Positions 55,100 to 64,000 of a DNA stretch of 64,000 bases are shown piece by piece (positions within the stretch are counted from its first letter, which is position 1; each line of letters begins with the position of its first letter). A program made the translations under genes and the position numbers. Under the pieces are notes generated by a model. It was not told the DNA's origin. It did no database searches and saw nothing but the letters and a program-made list of their open reading frames with translations. Location of the stretch: positions 13,217,878 to 13,281,877 of the forward strand of contig NC_092054.1 of NCBI RefSeq assembly GCF_003086295.3, given 5' to 3'. This DNA is from Arachis hypogaea (lineage: Eukaryota > Streptophyta > Magnoliopsida > Fabales > Fabaceae).

Positions 55100-56109
55100 T
55101 TGTTATAAATAGAGGTACTAAAGCCATATTTGATAACTAAGCATCACTCTAACTTTTTATATTGTCTCATATCAATTTACAAGGTGTTTTTATACTAATT
55201 TAAAAGATATACAAAAGTTTGGTTTATATAGCATAAATTGTATTCGTGTTCTTATGCATAAATTTTTATTGGTCAAGTCATTCTATACATATTATTTATA
55301 TATTATTTCTTATTTTTTAAAAATTATAACTTTATTCTACTTACACGTTATTAAACTTGTATTGACTAACAAGTTGTTTGTTAACCGACATTACGACTTT
55401 CTCAAGTGGCTTTTTTTTTACGGTGACTAACTTTCTCAGCGACTTAATAAAGCATCTCTGTTTAGCTAATGGAGAAAGAAAAAATTTAAAAAAATAAACT
55501 ACTGACAAAAAAAATAATTTCCTAACATATGAACGAAAAATAAATAAAAACAACAAAATGCTAGATATATATTTTAAAAATAAGATTCTAATAAGATTTT
55601 TTTGTAAATATTATTAGATAAAGAGTTTTTTATTTTTAAAATTTGATGACGTTAATTAAATTTTTTTATATTTTTTGTGAATAATTATTTTTTAATATAA
55701 AAGGTAGAAAACAAATTTATTTATATTTTTTATTTTTGATATTGGATTAATAATAGTAGAATGTTAATTGTGGAAATTAGACTCTAGAAAGTACAAAAAT
55801 TAAACCAATCTTACTCCTTAATTTCTATTTCAAAAAAGGTAAAAAAAAAAATGAGGTCGAAGATCTAATTTTTATTTTTAAACAATTAAAAAATAAAAAA
55901 TTTTAAATTAGACCTTTTAATTTTAGTTTTCCTACAATTTAAAAAAACATAAAAAATTATAATATTGAGGTATATTGCTCATCTCATTCCTATAAAAAAA
56001 TCTTACACTTTTTTTATGTAATGTATTTGTTAAATAATTTAATTTGATGCTTATAAAAAAATTTTACACGTACATTCAATTCAATTACGTAATGCCATAT
56101 TAATAAAAA
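55100..56109. repeat. Spacer between inverted Helitrons; paralogue of 45-kb site
   Basis: 55102 to about 55300 matches 45246-45311 joined to 46512-46640, without the 1,200-bp MULE: CATCACTCTAACTTTTTATA then TTGTCTCATATCAATTTACA. It therefore preserves an empty target. The rest is AT-rich; the minus ORF at 55341-55556 is low-complexity and not called. Confidence 0.8.
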
Positions 56110-57925
56110 TTAGAATGAGATCCGTGCAATGTGCGAGGCGGTAAATTAATGATAGTATATGATAAATATTAAAAATTGTTATATTTTGTAAAAATAAATT
56201 AAATATGTGTAAATTAAAATTAAATTTAAAAAATATTTTATTTAAAATAATTTATAGTACAGAAGATTTGGATGTTGGAGTTGTATAAGGTGACATTTTT
56301 ATTTGGTGGTTTGATTTTTACATTTGTTTTAGTCGATGGACTTTTAGTCTTCTTATGTGGCGCTCGTCCTCTTTTTTTTATTGGTTGTTGTTAGAGTTGT
56401 TGCTTTTTTCTTTCTGTGGTAGGTTATTGTAAAGACATGCTTTTTTATGAATTGTTGAGTTTGATACACTTTCTATTGTGTTGTTTGTTCCATCTTTGTA
56501 TGTATGTTCTTCTTCCGAAGATGTGTCTTGAATTTGTATGGTTTTCTTTCTCCTTAATCTCTTGATGAGTGGTGCTTCAATGTCGTTATTTTTTTGGAAT
56601 GTCATTAGATTTGAAGCAGTTGTGCCCAATAAGTTTTTTGCTTCACCATCAAATAGTACAAAAGTTGTTGTAACACTTTGATCTAAAACCTTTAATTGAA
56701 TTTTGAACTTAAAATAAGTATCGGGTTAGTAACTAATAATTTGATAGATGAGATTATGAAAAGTATATAGAGTTACTTTATTGTTGGATATTGTGGTGTT
56801 TGATTACATGTGCCACAAATGTAATTGTTTTTTTTTTATATGCTTTCTTCTGATACTTTTTACATTCAACATAGTTCCATCCAAATTTGTCATCAATTTC
56901 GTTTATATTTGCTAAAATTGTGAAGATCTTTTTCTATTCCAATATTCAATTTATGTTATTATTAGGTATATGATATTTGAGTAAGTATGAATATATGATG
57001 CATGTTGTGAGTTTTTTTTTTGTCATACCTGATCATTAGATTCTCATTGCATAGTCATTAGATCTTTGATAGTTATTCGATTTATAATCATTTTGCTCTG
57101 AAAGAATGATGCTCTATTGAGTTACTTTTAGATGTGTAGTTCAAAAATAAATTTTTTTTGCTAAATTTAATATTATTTGAAGGAATAGTGATAAGAGACT
57201 TATATAAGTAGTTTAAATAGTATAGAATTTAAATACTTATAACATAAAATTTATTATGATTAATAATATTATTATGATATTTGTAATATGAATTTTTATT
57301 ATCTTTAGTGGGTTATTTATAAAAATTAATAAATTAATTGTTGGGATTATAAATTTATTGTATTGTTTATAACGGTAAGATATAATAAATATAGGAATAT
57401 GAATTAAATGTATTTGTAGGTTACAAATTTATTGTATTGTATTTTTTATTTTTTATTTGTATATTTTATTTTTTTATTAATTTGGAAATAATAGTTAATT
57501 TGGCAAGAATTGAGTAGTTGATTCTAAAATTTTGCCAAGTAAGCGATATCGCCGACATGGTATTAGTAGGAGGAAAGAAATATCTTAAAAAAAAAGAAAT
57601 GTCTTAAAAATAACGTGGGTAAACTTATGCATTTACTTTTATATATTAAGAATAGATTATTATCACATTTGTAATATGGATATTTATTACCTTTAGTGAG
57701 TTATTTATAAAAATTAATAAATTTATTGTGTTGTTTATAACGGTAAGATATAATAAATATAGGAATATAAATTCAATGTATTTGTAAGTTACAAATATAT
57801 TTATTGTATTTTTTAGTTTTTTATTTATATATTTTATTTTTTTGTTAATTTAAAAATAATAGTTAATTTCACAAGAATTGAATAGTTGATTCTAAAACTT
57901 TGCCAACTAAACCATATTGAGTAGT
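56110..57925 (-). mobile_element. Helitron with RPA-like fragment, copy 2 (inverted)
   Basis: Mirror image of copy 1 on the minus strand: 3' end CTAA at 56110-56113 behind a hairpin-like CCTCGCACATTGCACGG; inner 5' TC end at 57656 with A before it; a truncated second 5' unit continues to about 57925. Encodes the same RPA-like region (FVLFDGEAKNLLGTTASNLM) and stays open further, to a stop at 56378. The two copies share the tandem 5' structure, so they descend from one composite element. Confidence 0.83.
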
Positions 57926-58790
57926 TGATTTCTAATAATCCTAGTTTGGACTTGCAAGAATTAAAGAGATAGTTGGAGACAACAATTTTGTGTATAAGAT
58001 TTAGTTAACATATATTTTTACGACATATGATAATAAAAAATTTTAAATATTTTTATTTAATGAATATAAAGTAAATGCATTAAAATTTTAAATTTTTTAT
58101 ATTTATAATAAAAAATTTTAATTTATAAATTTAACATGTATCTTTAAGACATAAATTAAATAAATCTTTGTATATATTAGATTTTAAAATTATGAAATTG
58201 TATTTATACTTAATTATTATATTAAACTCTAAAAATTAAATAAAATAGAATAGTATTTAATTTTATTATATTCTCGTTAGAATTAAAGAATCAGTAAATA
58301 ATATTGGTTTATCCATTTTATTATCAAAACCGACAAATAATAATAGTGAGACTACCGTATATAAGTTTAAAATAAAATAACTAATATTTATAAATAAAAG
58401 ATGGTGGCATGTATATTTTGTTGTTTACACAAAATAATTTTAAATAAAATAAATATTAGAAAAAGTTGTTGTTTATGTTTTAAAAATAATAAACTTATCT
58501 CTTATGTTCTTATTTAAAAAAATAAATATTAAAATAACAACATTAATTAAGGGGGGAATAAAAAGCTAAACGAATTTGTTATTCTAAATTTTTTGACATG
58601 CTACTATATATTCCTTTATGTTTTAGGAAGAAATGGATAAACCAACTTTTTTTCCTGCAATTAACAATGTTTCTTTTTCTTTTTCCTTCTCTTTCTCTCT
58701 CTTTAATTTTTTTTTTATCATTCTTCACTGCTTTGTTGGTTGACAATAGTTAGTTGCTTAAAACCATCATAATTTTTATTTATTTATTTT
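57926..58790. other. Intergenic, nothing recognised
   Basis: AT-rich, no ORF or repeat family identified. Confidence 0.5.
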
Positions 58791-58794
58791 TTAC

Positions 58795-58880
58795 GGAAGA
58801 TAAAGAGATTCGAATCCACAATCTCTTAGGTGAACATGCAACAACTATATCATTTGAGTTATAACTCGTTGGCACCGTCA
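58795..58880 (-). repeat. tRNA-derived SINE-like fragment
   Basis: On the minus strand: GCCAACGAGTTATAACTCAA near its start, an A-box-like region, then GGATTCGAATCTC, a good B box. Typical internal promoter of a plant SINE. Body short, end not defined. Confidence 0.5.
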
Positions 58881-58977
58881 TATTTTTATTAAGGATGAAC
58901 TTTTATTTTATTTTATGAAACCGGATAAAGAAACTTGCCGCTGTTTAGTATTGGTTAGTGTACTATTTATTGTAACC

Positions 58978-59150
58978 AACTTGAGTTAATTGAGTAGTTA
59001 ATTCATTCGTCTGCTTAAGTAACGAATATTTAAATTACGTCTTATGTATACAGTAATTCATTAGCCAGCAACAAATCTTTAAATGGAACTCAAATTCATA
59101 ACGAATTAGTTCTTGTAATATCGGGTTGAAAACTACTAGGACAACTAACT
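58978..59150 (+). repeat. SINE-like repeat, copy 3
   Basis: Follows the order of the copy at 28945 (CGTCTGCTTAAGTAA, ATTCATTAGCCAGCAAC, AACTCAAATTCATAACG-AATTAGT), with a decayed B box. It ends about 220 bp before the F6'H start codon. Confidence 0.45.
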
Positions 59151-59263
59151 AAAAAGATGTACTACTTGCTCTTAAAGTGTGTGTTAGACTATGGCTAGTT
59201 AACTCTACTGTACCGTCAACCAGTGTTGTATAGCTGTTATAACCTAGTATCCAAATTCTTGCA

Positions 59264-59271
59264 TATAAATA
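59264..59271 (+). promoter_or_regulatory. TATA box of the dioxygenase gene
   Basis: TATAAATA, 109 bp before the ATG at 59373. It predicts a transcription start near 59295 and a leader of about 80 bases. Confidence 0.7.
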
Positions 59272-59331
59272 CTTGTGCATGAAATGAGTTTTCCAAGCAA
59301 CAAAGTCACACCAATTCCCAAAATAACCAAA

Positions 59332-59394
59332 ATGATTGCACTGAGCTATTATTTCTTAATCCTCATCAAGCTATGGCACCAACAAGGTCTATGA
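59332..59394 (+). promoter_or_regulatory. Upstream ORF overlapping the dioxygenase start
   Basis: An ATG at 59332 opens a 20-codon frame, out of frame with the main ORF, whose TGA (59392-59394) lies past the main ATG at 59373. If the leader begins near 59295, ribosomes meet this ATG first, so translation of the enzyme would need leaky scanning. The same frame is open from an earlier ATG at 59284. Confidence 0.55.
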
Positions 59395-61353
59395 TGATGG
59401 ATAGCCCCTCAGATCTAAATGAATTTGTTATGATCCAAGGAAATGGAGTAAAGGGTCTCTATGAAATGGGCCTAAAAACCCTTCCAAAACAATACATCCA
59501 CCCATTAGAGGAGAGAATGAGCATGATGACCAATAAAGTTGTGCCTCAAGAATCAATTCCCATAATTGACATGTCCAATAATAATAATAATAATTGTGAT
59601 GTGGAAGATGCAATTTGTGATGCAGCTGAAAAATGGGGATTCTTTCAAGTAATCAACCATGGTGTCCCCACACAAGTTCTTGAGAATGTGAAGGATGCAA
59701 CTTATAGATTCTATGAGTTGGCAGCAGAGGAAAAAGTGAAGTACACAAAAGAGAATTCACCAACTAAGCATGTGAGGTATGGATCAAGCTTTAGCCCTGA
59801 AGCTGAGAAGGCTTTGGAGTGGAAAGATTATCTTAGTCTCTTCTATGTTTCTGAGGATGAGGCTATAGCTACATGGCCTTATGCATGCAGGTATAGTTAG
59901 TTACTTAATTTAATACATTATTGTTTCTTGTTTAATTAATTAACAATATAGTATAACACCTTCTTTTATAGCCACACGTGCATGCTACTTTCCAATAAGA
60001 TATTGACTATATGTTTGTCAAAAGCATAATTTTATCATGTATGGTTTTGTTATTATCTAATTGTATTTGATGAGTTAAATATATTATTTAATTTATGTAT
60101 GAAATATAAATTATTTTACCTAAATTAAATTTATATATAAATATGATGAATAATATCTTGCGTACTCTTGTGTATGTTTAAAACATAGTAGTATAGTACA
60201 CCATTTTTTGATAAAAGCTATTAGAAGTGGTGAATATTAAAAAAATCTCATAATTTTTATTACCTAAAGAAAAAAGTATACACAAAAATAAAATTTTAAA
60301 ATTTATAACACAACTCAGACTAAGAAAACTGTTGTCTCTCTTTTATTGTGTGCTAGGTAAACAATGACCATCTTGAACAACATGAACAATTATAAATCAA
60401 ATAAAAATACACTACATCTTAATTTAATGCTACTAATTAAATTTAAGATTAATTTACTCTTTTAACTCTATTAATTCATATTGTTCACACATTGTTCAAA
60501 AATATTGTTAGTTACCTATCCTTTTCCTAATTATTTATGTATAATTTTAGAAGCCAGTGAACTTTAAAAATTAGGTGAAAATTTATATATATTTATTTTT
60601 ATGCAATGAAGCTAATATTTTAAAATTATTAAATAATTTGACAAGTAGTTTAACAATTATCAACTATTAAATTCATATAAATATAATTGTATGTGAGTTT
60701 TCGCCTAAAAATTACTCCATTACTTAACTCTAACTTAATTTTGTTGCATGCATGAACTATAAATAATTTGTAGGAATGAAGCACTAGAATACATGAAGAA
60801 ATCCGAAGCTTTAATCAAACGGCTTCTAAATATTTTGATGAAGAGACTAAACGTGAAGGAAATTGATGAAACAAAAGAAGCACTCTTAATGGGTTCAAAG
60901 AGGATCAACCTCAATTACTATCCAGTTTGCCCTAACCATGACCTAACCGTCGCAATAGGGCGCCATTCAGACGTCTCAACTCTAACCATTCTCCTTCAGG
61001 ACCAAACCGGCGGTCTATTCGTTCGGACCGAGGATCGGCGTGGATGGATCCATGTGCCGCCAATCCCCGGAGCCCTAGTGATCAACATTGGTGATGCACT
61101 ACAAATAATGAGCAATGGTAGATACAAGAGCATTGAGCATAGAGTTACAGCCAATGGGAGCAAGACTAGGGTTTCTGTGCCAATTTTTGTAAACCCTAGA
61201 CCTTCAGATGTTATTGGTCCTTTTCTTGAAGTTCTTGCTAGTGATGGGGAGAAGGCAAAGTACAAAAATGTTTTGTATTCAGATTATGTGAAACATTTCT
61301 TTAGGAAAGCTCATGATGGAAAGATGACAATTGAATATGCTAAAATAACTTGA
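59373..61353 (+). CDS. Feruloyl-CoA 6'-hydroxylase-like 2-oxoglutarate dioxygenase
   Basis: Two exons, 59373-59890 and 60774-61353, with GTATAG/TTTGTAG intron borders; joined product about 365 residues, the length of Arabidopsis F6'H1 (361). The N-terminal DIOX_N domain has IPIIDMS and [12 protein letters not shown]; exon 2 has the 2OG-Fe(II) core: [10 protein letters not shown], the iron ligands His and Asp in GRHSDVS, the third His in SIEHRV, and the 2-oxoglutarate-binding Arg in RVSVPIF. The ending ([15 protein letters not shown]) is characteristic of F6'H. The enzyme ortho-hydroxylates feruloyl-CoA on the way to scopoletin, a coumarin used in iron uptake and defence. A run of Asn codons near residue 70 is specific to this copy. 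No defects seen. Substrate preference (feruloyl- versus p-coumaroyl-CoA) cannot be read from sequence. Confidence 0.93.
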
Positions 61354-62422
61354 ATATGTGAGTTATGTGTTTGGATGAATGTGTAATAATATCCAATAAT
61401 ATTAAGTTTTCTTTGCTAGTTCATGATTTTTATTTGCAAAATTTATCATATATATATACAAAAGAAAAATATTGTTTTTGTTACCATGTATTGTGAAAAT
61501 TTTAAATTTTATAAAAAAAATATGCGTACACATAAAAAATTAATATCAAATAATACTATATATTTATATATAAATATGTGTTATTTAATTTTTTAAATTT
61601 TAATATATATTTTATATTTTTTATGTCTTTTATGTTGATAATTAATTTAATAATTAATTTTTGTATGTATATGCAATATGATTGTTAATTTTATATTAAT
61701 AATTAGATTCAAATTATAACCTACTCATTAGGTTAACTTATTTTTTTTATAAAACTATAAAAAAAATGCATAAAATCTACCGATTTATTTGTTATGTCAT
61801 GTTCTAGAAAGTGTTACACTTACACTTCCTATTTATTTTTTAAACACATATTAACATTTATCATTAAAAATTAATTTGTTAATTTTCTTTGTTAGGTATT
61901 TATAGGAGGTGGAAGTAGTCTGATTATCCGAGGGAGGCTTGCGACTCGGCTCATTTTATTAAATAGGTCAAATTTAGATTCTTTGTAAAGTCTATCAATT
62001 AAAAAAGTTAGGCCATAAGTTTAAAAAAGAATCAATAAAACTTATTGGATTAACTCATTAATTTTATTTTGTAAACATAAATTATTCTTACTTTAGATTT
62101 TTAACTATTCACTTATATTAAATAGAAAATAAAACTAAAAAAAATCAATAGTCAAGATTAGTTAAAATGATAATTTGTTAAAAAAAAGTTTATAAATTAT
62201 AAGTATGGTTATGATATGTGACTAATGATTGATATATAAATGAATTCGGATATGTTTGGTAACCAAAGAAAATCAGTCAAAAACAACCATAATTTGCCTT
62301 ATTTAGCATTTATTAATTGTTGCGACAATTAATGAATGCTAAATAAGACATGATTGTTTTTTTTTTGTCTCCCTAACATTACCCAAATGAATTATGCTTT
62401 ACAACTTATGAATTATAAATTT
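61354..62422. other. 3' flank and intergenic; one duplicated stretch
   Basis: AT-rich, no gene. About 61725-61905 is duplicated at about 63605-63940 (shared TAGGTTAACTTA/TAGGTTAACAAT, AATGCATAAAATCTA, TTTATTTGTTATGTCATG), the second copy carrying a small MITE. Confidence 0.55.
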
Positions 62423-62765
62423 TGGAAGAGCAATGCTAGGAACTAAAAGGGTATTAGCCAAAAACCAGCCAAATACCTTTGGGTGAATCCAAAATTTCTA
62501 CGAGTTAATATATATGGATGTTTCTTCTGCTAAGTATCAGAATGTTTCTTTTTCATACTAAATGGATGTTCTTTTATATATTTTTTGAATTTTTTTGTAT
62601 TACAAATGTGAATGTCTCTATTTTTTTAAGAATTTCATATTTTTTTTAAATTTTATAGATATTTAATTATTTTTACTAAAATATAATTAGATATTTCTTT
62701 TGTTAAGTATTAGGATTTTTTTTTCATATTAAATGAATATTTTTTGAAGATGGACTATTACTCCC

Positions 62766-63168
62766 ATGTTATTGTTGTTGTTGTTATTCAGTGGCTCCGC
62801 CACTTCCCACATTGCCCCTCCCAAACGCCTTCCAGATCCAATGGCAGCTGAGTCACATGTTCCTCTTCTTCCACTTCGGTCTCAACACCTTCACTGGACA
62901 AGAGTGGGGCTCCGGCCACGTACACCTTTCCCTCTTCAACCCCACCAACCTCAACGCCACTCACTGGATACACCTCGCCAAACTCAACGGCTTCAACCGC
63001 GTCATCCTCACCGCCAAGCACCACGATGGTTTCTGCTTGTGGCCTTCCCAATACACTAACTATTCTGTCCGCTCCTCTCCCTGGAAGGCCGGCACTGGGA
63101 ACGTCCTCGCTTACCTTTCCGCCGCCGCCAAACTTGCCGGCGTTGACCTCGTCATCTACCTCTCCCTT
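62766..63168 (+). pseudogene. Alpha-L-fucosidase (GH29) fragment
   Basis: A signal-peptide-like start (MLLLLLLFSGSATS) opens at 62766, but the mature domain continues in another frame from about 62791: LPLPNAFQIQWQ, FFHFGLNTFTGQEWGSG, FNPTNLNATHWI, ILTAKHHDGFCLWPSQYTNY, ending at VIYLS, the point where plant FUC1-type fucosidases continue with Pro-Trp-Asp-Arg. So it is roughly the first 130 residues of a 500-residue glycosidase, with a frameshift near its start and truncation. GH29 enzymes remove alpha-L-fucose from glycans in the wall and vacuole. It cannot be active. Confidence 0.85.
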
Positions 63169-63300
63169 GTGTTGAAGCAGTTGTCTTGGATGCGCTTGTT
63201 GAGGGCGTCGCAAAGAGCATAGAAGTCGCCGGCGCTTCCAACAGCATTGGTGAGAGAGAGAGAGGTGTGTGTGATTGTTGGAGGTGGGTAGGTTAATGTA
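63169..63300 (-). pseudogene. Second captured fragment, unidentified
   Basis: Right after the fucosidase breakpoint, the minus strand reads NAVGSAGDFYALCDALNKRI followed by QDNCF, with coding-like GC composition, and further upstream (63250-63300) CT/CA-rich leader-like sequence. I do not recognise the family. The abrupt switch from plus to minus coding sense suggests two sources were joined. Confidence 0.35.
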
Positions 63301-63637
63301 AGAGATAAGAGGAAGGTTTTTATAGGTTTTAATTAGGTTTACTTAATTAATTTTAAATTTTTTAAATTTTGAATTTAAAAAATTTAAAATTAATTATTAA
63401 TATAAATTAATGTGGTTTTATTTAGTTTTTGGTTGGTAACCTTTTGGTTTCGTATACTTTTCCATTTTGGAATGCATTTAATATTTTAGAATTTTTAAGT
63501 TTATTATTTTGAGTTATAATTTACGAAACAAGCTTTTTAAATAGGTTCGTGGGCTTGTCGGATTTTAAACAAACTGAATTCGAGCATGAAAAAAAAAACC
63601 TATGACCTACTTGTTAGGTTAACAATTTTTGTAAGAG

Positions 63638-63777
63638 TAATGTTACATGTCCAAATCTTTTTATGAACTAAGTCTAACCAAGTTAAATAATAAGAATACT
63701 AATCATAACTTATTTTTGTTATATTAGACTAATTTATTTAGATTTGATTAACAAAATAATTTGGATGTGTAGCATTA
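63638..63777. mobile_element. Small MITE, about 140 bp
   Basis: Ends TAATGTTACATGTCCAAAT and ATTTGGATGTGTAGCATTA are inverted repeats. It interrupts the second copy of the 61.7-kb duplicated stretch, which lacks it. Confidence 0.7.
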
Positions 63778-63961
63778 TTTTTTTTATAAAACTATAAAAA
63801 AATAAATGCATAAAATCTATTGATTTATTTGTTATGTCATGTTTTAGAGAACATTACACTTGCACTTCCTATTTAATTTTTTAAACACGTATTAACATTT
63901 ATAATTAAAGATTAATTTGTTGATTTTCTTTATTAGGTATTACCGTATTAATTTATAAAAA

Positions 63962-64000
63962 ATATTATTATTATTATTATTATTGTTATTATTATTATTA
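63962..64000. repeat. (ATT)n microsatellite at window edge
   Basis: ATTATTATT run with one TTG interruption, reaching the end of the window. Confidence 0.9.

Larger units (their letters stand above)
62423..63464. mobile_element. TIR element carrying captured gene fragments (Pack-type)
   Basis: Left end TGGAAGAGCAATGCTAGGAA with ACTAAAAGGGTATTAGCC, right end (reverse complement) TGGAAAAGTATACGAAACCA with AAAAGGTTACCAACC: imperfect inverted repeats of about 45 bp. Between them lie a GC-rich alpha-L-fucosidase fragment and an unrelated GC-rich tail, in strong contrast with the AT-rich flanks. The flanks allow only a short T-rich target duplication, so the superfamily is unsettled. Confidence 0.55.

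Noticed and set aside
62788..63213. 141-codon minus-strand ORF over the fucosidase fragment
   Set aside because: Antisense shadow of a GC-rich coding sequence; the plus strand carries the GH29 motifs.

Overview
This is plant nuclear DNA: AT-rich, intron-bearing and dense with transposons. Several elements (a MULE with a plant-mobile-domain exon, a Sirevirus with an env-like ORF, a TGTAACACCC-type LTR family) resemble those of legumes, most likely Arachis (peanut); that assignment is inference from remembered family resemblance. Only three host genes look intact: two near-identical KIB1-4 (DUF295) beta-propeller genes at 5.6 and 11.7 kb, and a two-exon feruloyl-CoA 6'-hydroxylase-like dioxygenase at 59.4-61.4 kb. 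No tRNA, rRNA or CRISPR was seen.

Layout. 0-2.4 kb: decayed Ty1-copia pol and its 3' LTR. 2.9-3.3 kb: fold-back MITE with a 10-bp target duplication. 5.2-15.2 kb: three tandem KIB copies interleaved with in-order exons of a broken mitochondrial NAD-malic enzyme gene; the third KIB copy is cut by the retroelement. 15.2-26.5 kb: an 11.3-kb Sirevirus (long LTRs, gag, frameshifted pol, intact env-like ORF). 27-41.4 kb: a tandem duplication and three copies of one long LTR family, nested with two hAT elements, a Tourist MITE, SINE-like repeats and a Helitron-like end. 41.9-45 kb: PMD exon (+) facing a MULE transposase gene (-), both full of stops. 45.3-46.5 kb: a 1,200-bp non-autonomous MULE whose empty site is preserved at 55 kb. 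47-49 kb: MITE and gypsy-like LTR debris. 49-51.5 kb: the 5' exons of the NAD-malic enzyme gene followed at once by a head-to-head inverted repeat of KIB 3' halves (arms about 630 bp, loop 30 bp). 52-53 kb: F-box/LRR (RAE1/FBL3-like) pseudogene. 53.2-57.9 kb: two inverted Helitrons carrying an RPA-like fragment. 59-61.4 kb: F6'H gene. 62.4-63.5 kb: TIR element holding an alpha-L-fucosidase fragment.

How it fits together. KIB copies and malic-enzyme exons occur together in two blocks (5-15 kb and 49-51.5 kb), so a malic-enzyme locus was probably broken up while KIB units duplicated in and around it. The second block is the most interesting: a malic-enzyme 5' end with clean splice sites reads toward a KIB palindrome, an arrangement that could make a hairpin RNA against the two intact KIB genes. 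That is a hypothesis; the palindrome itself is seen directly. The F6'H gene stands alone and would act in scopoletin/coumarin synthesis.
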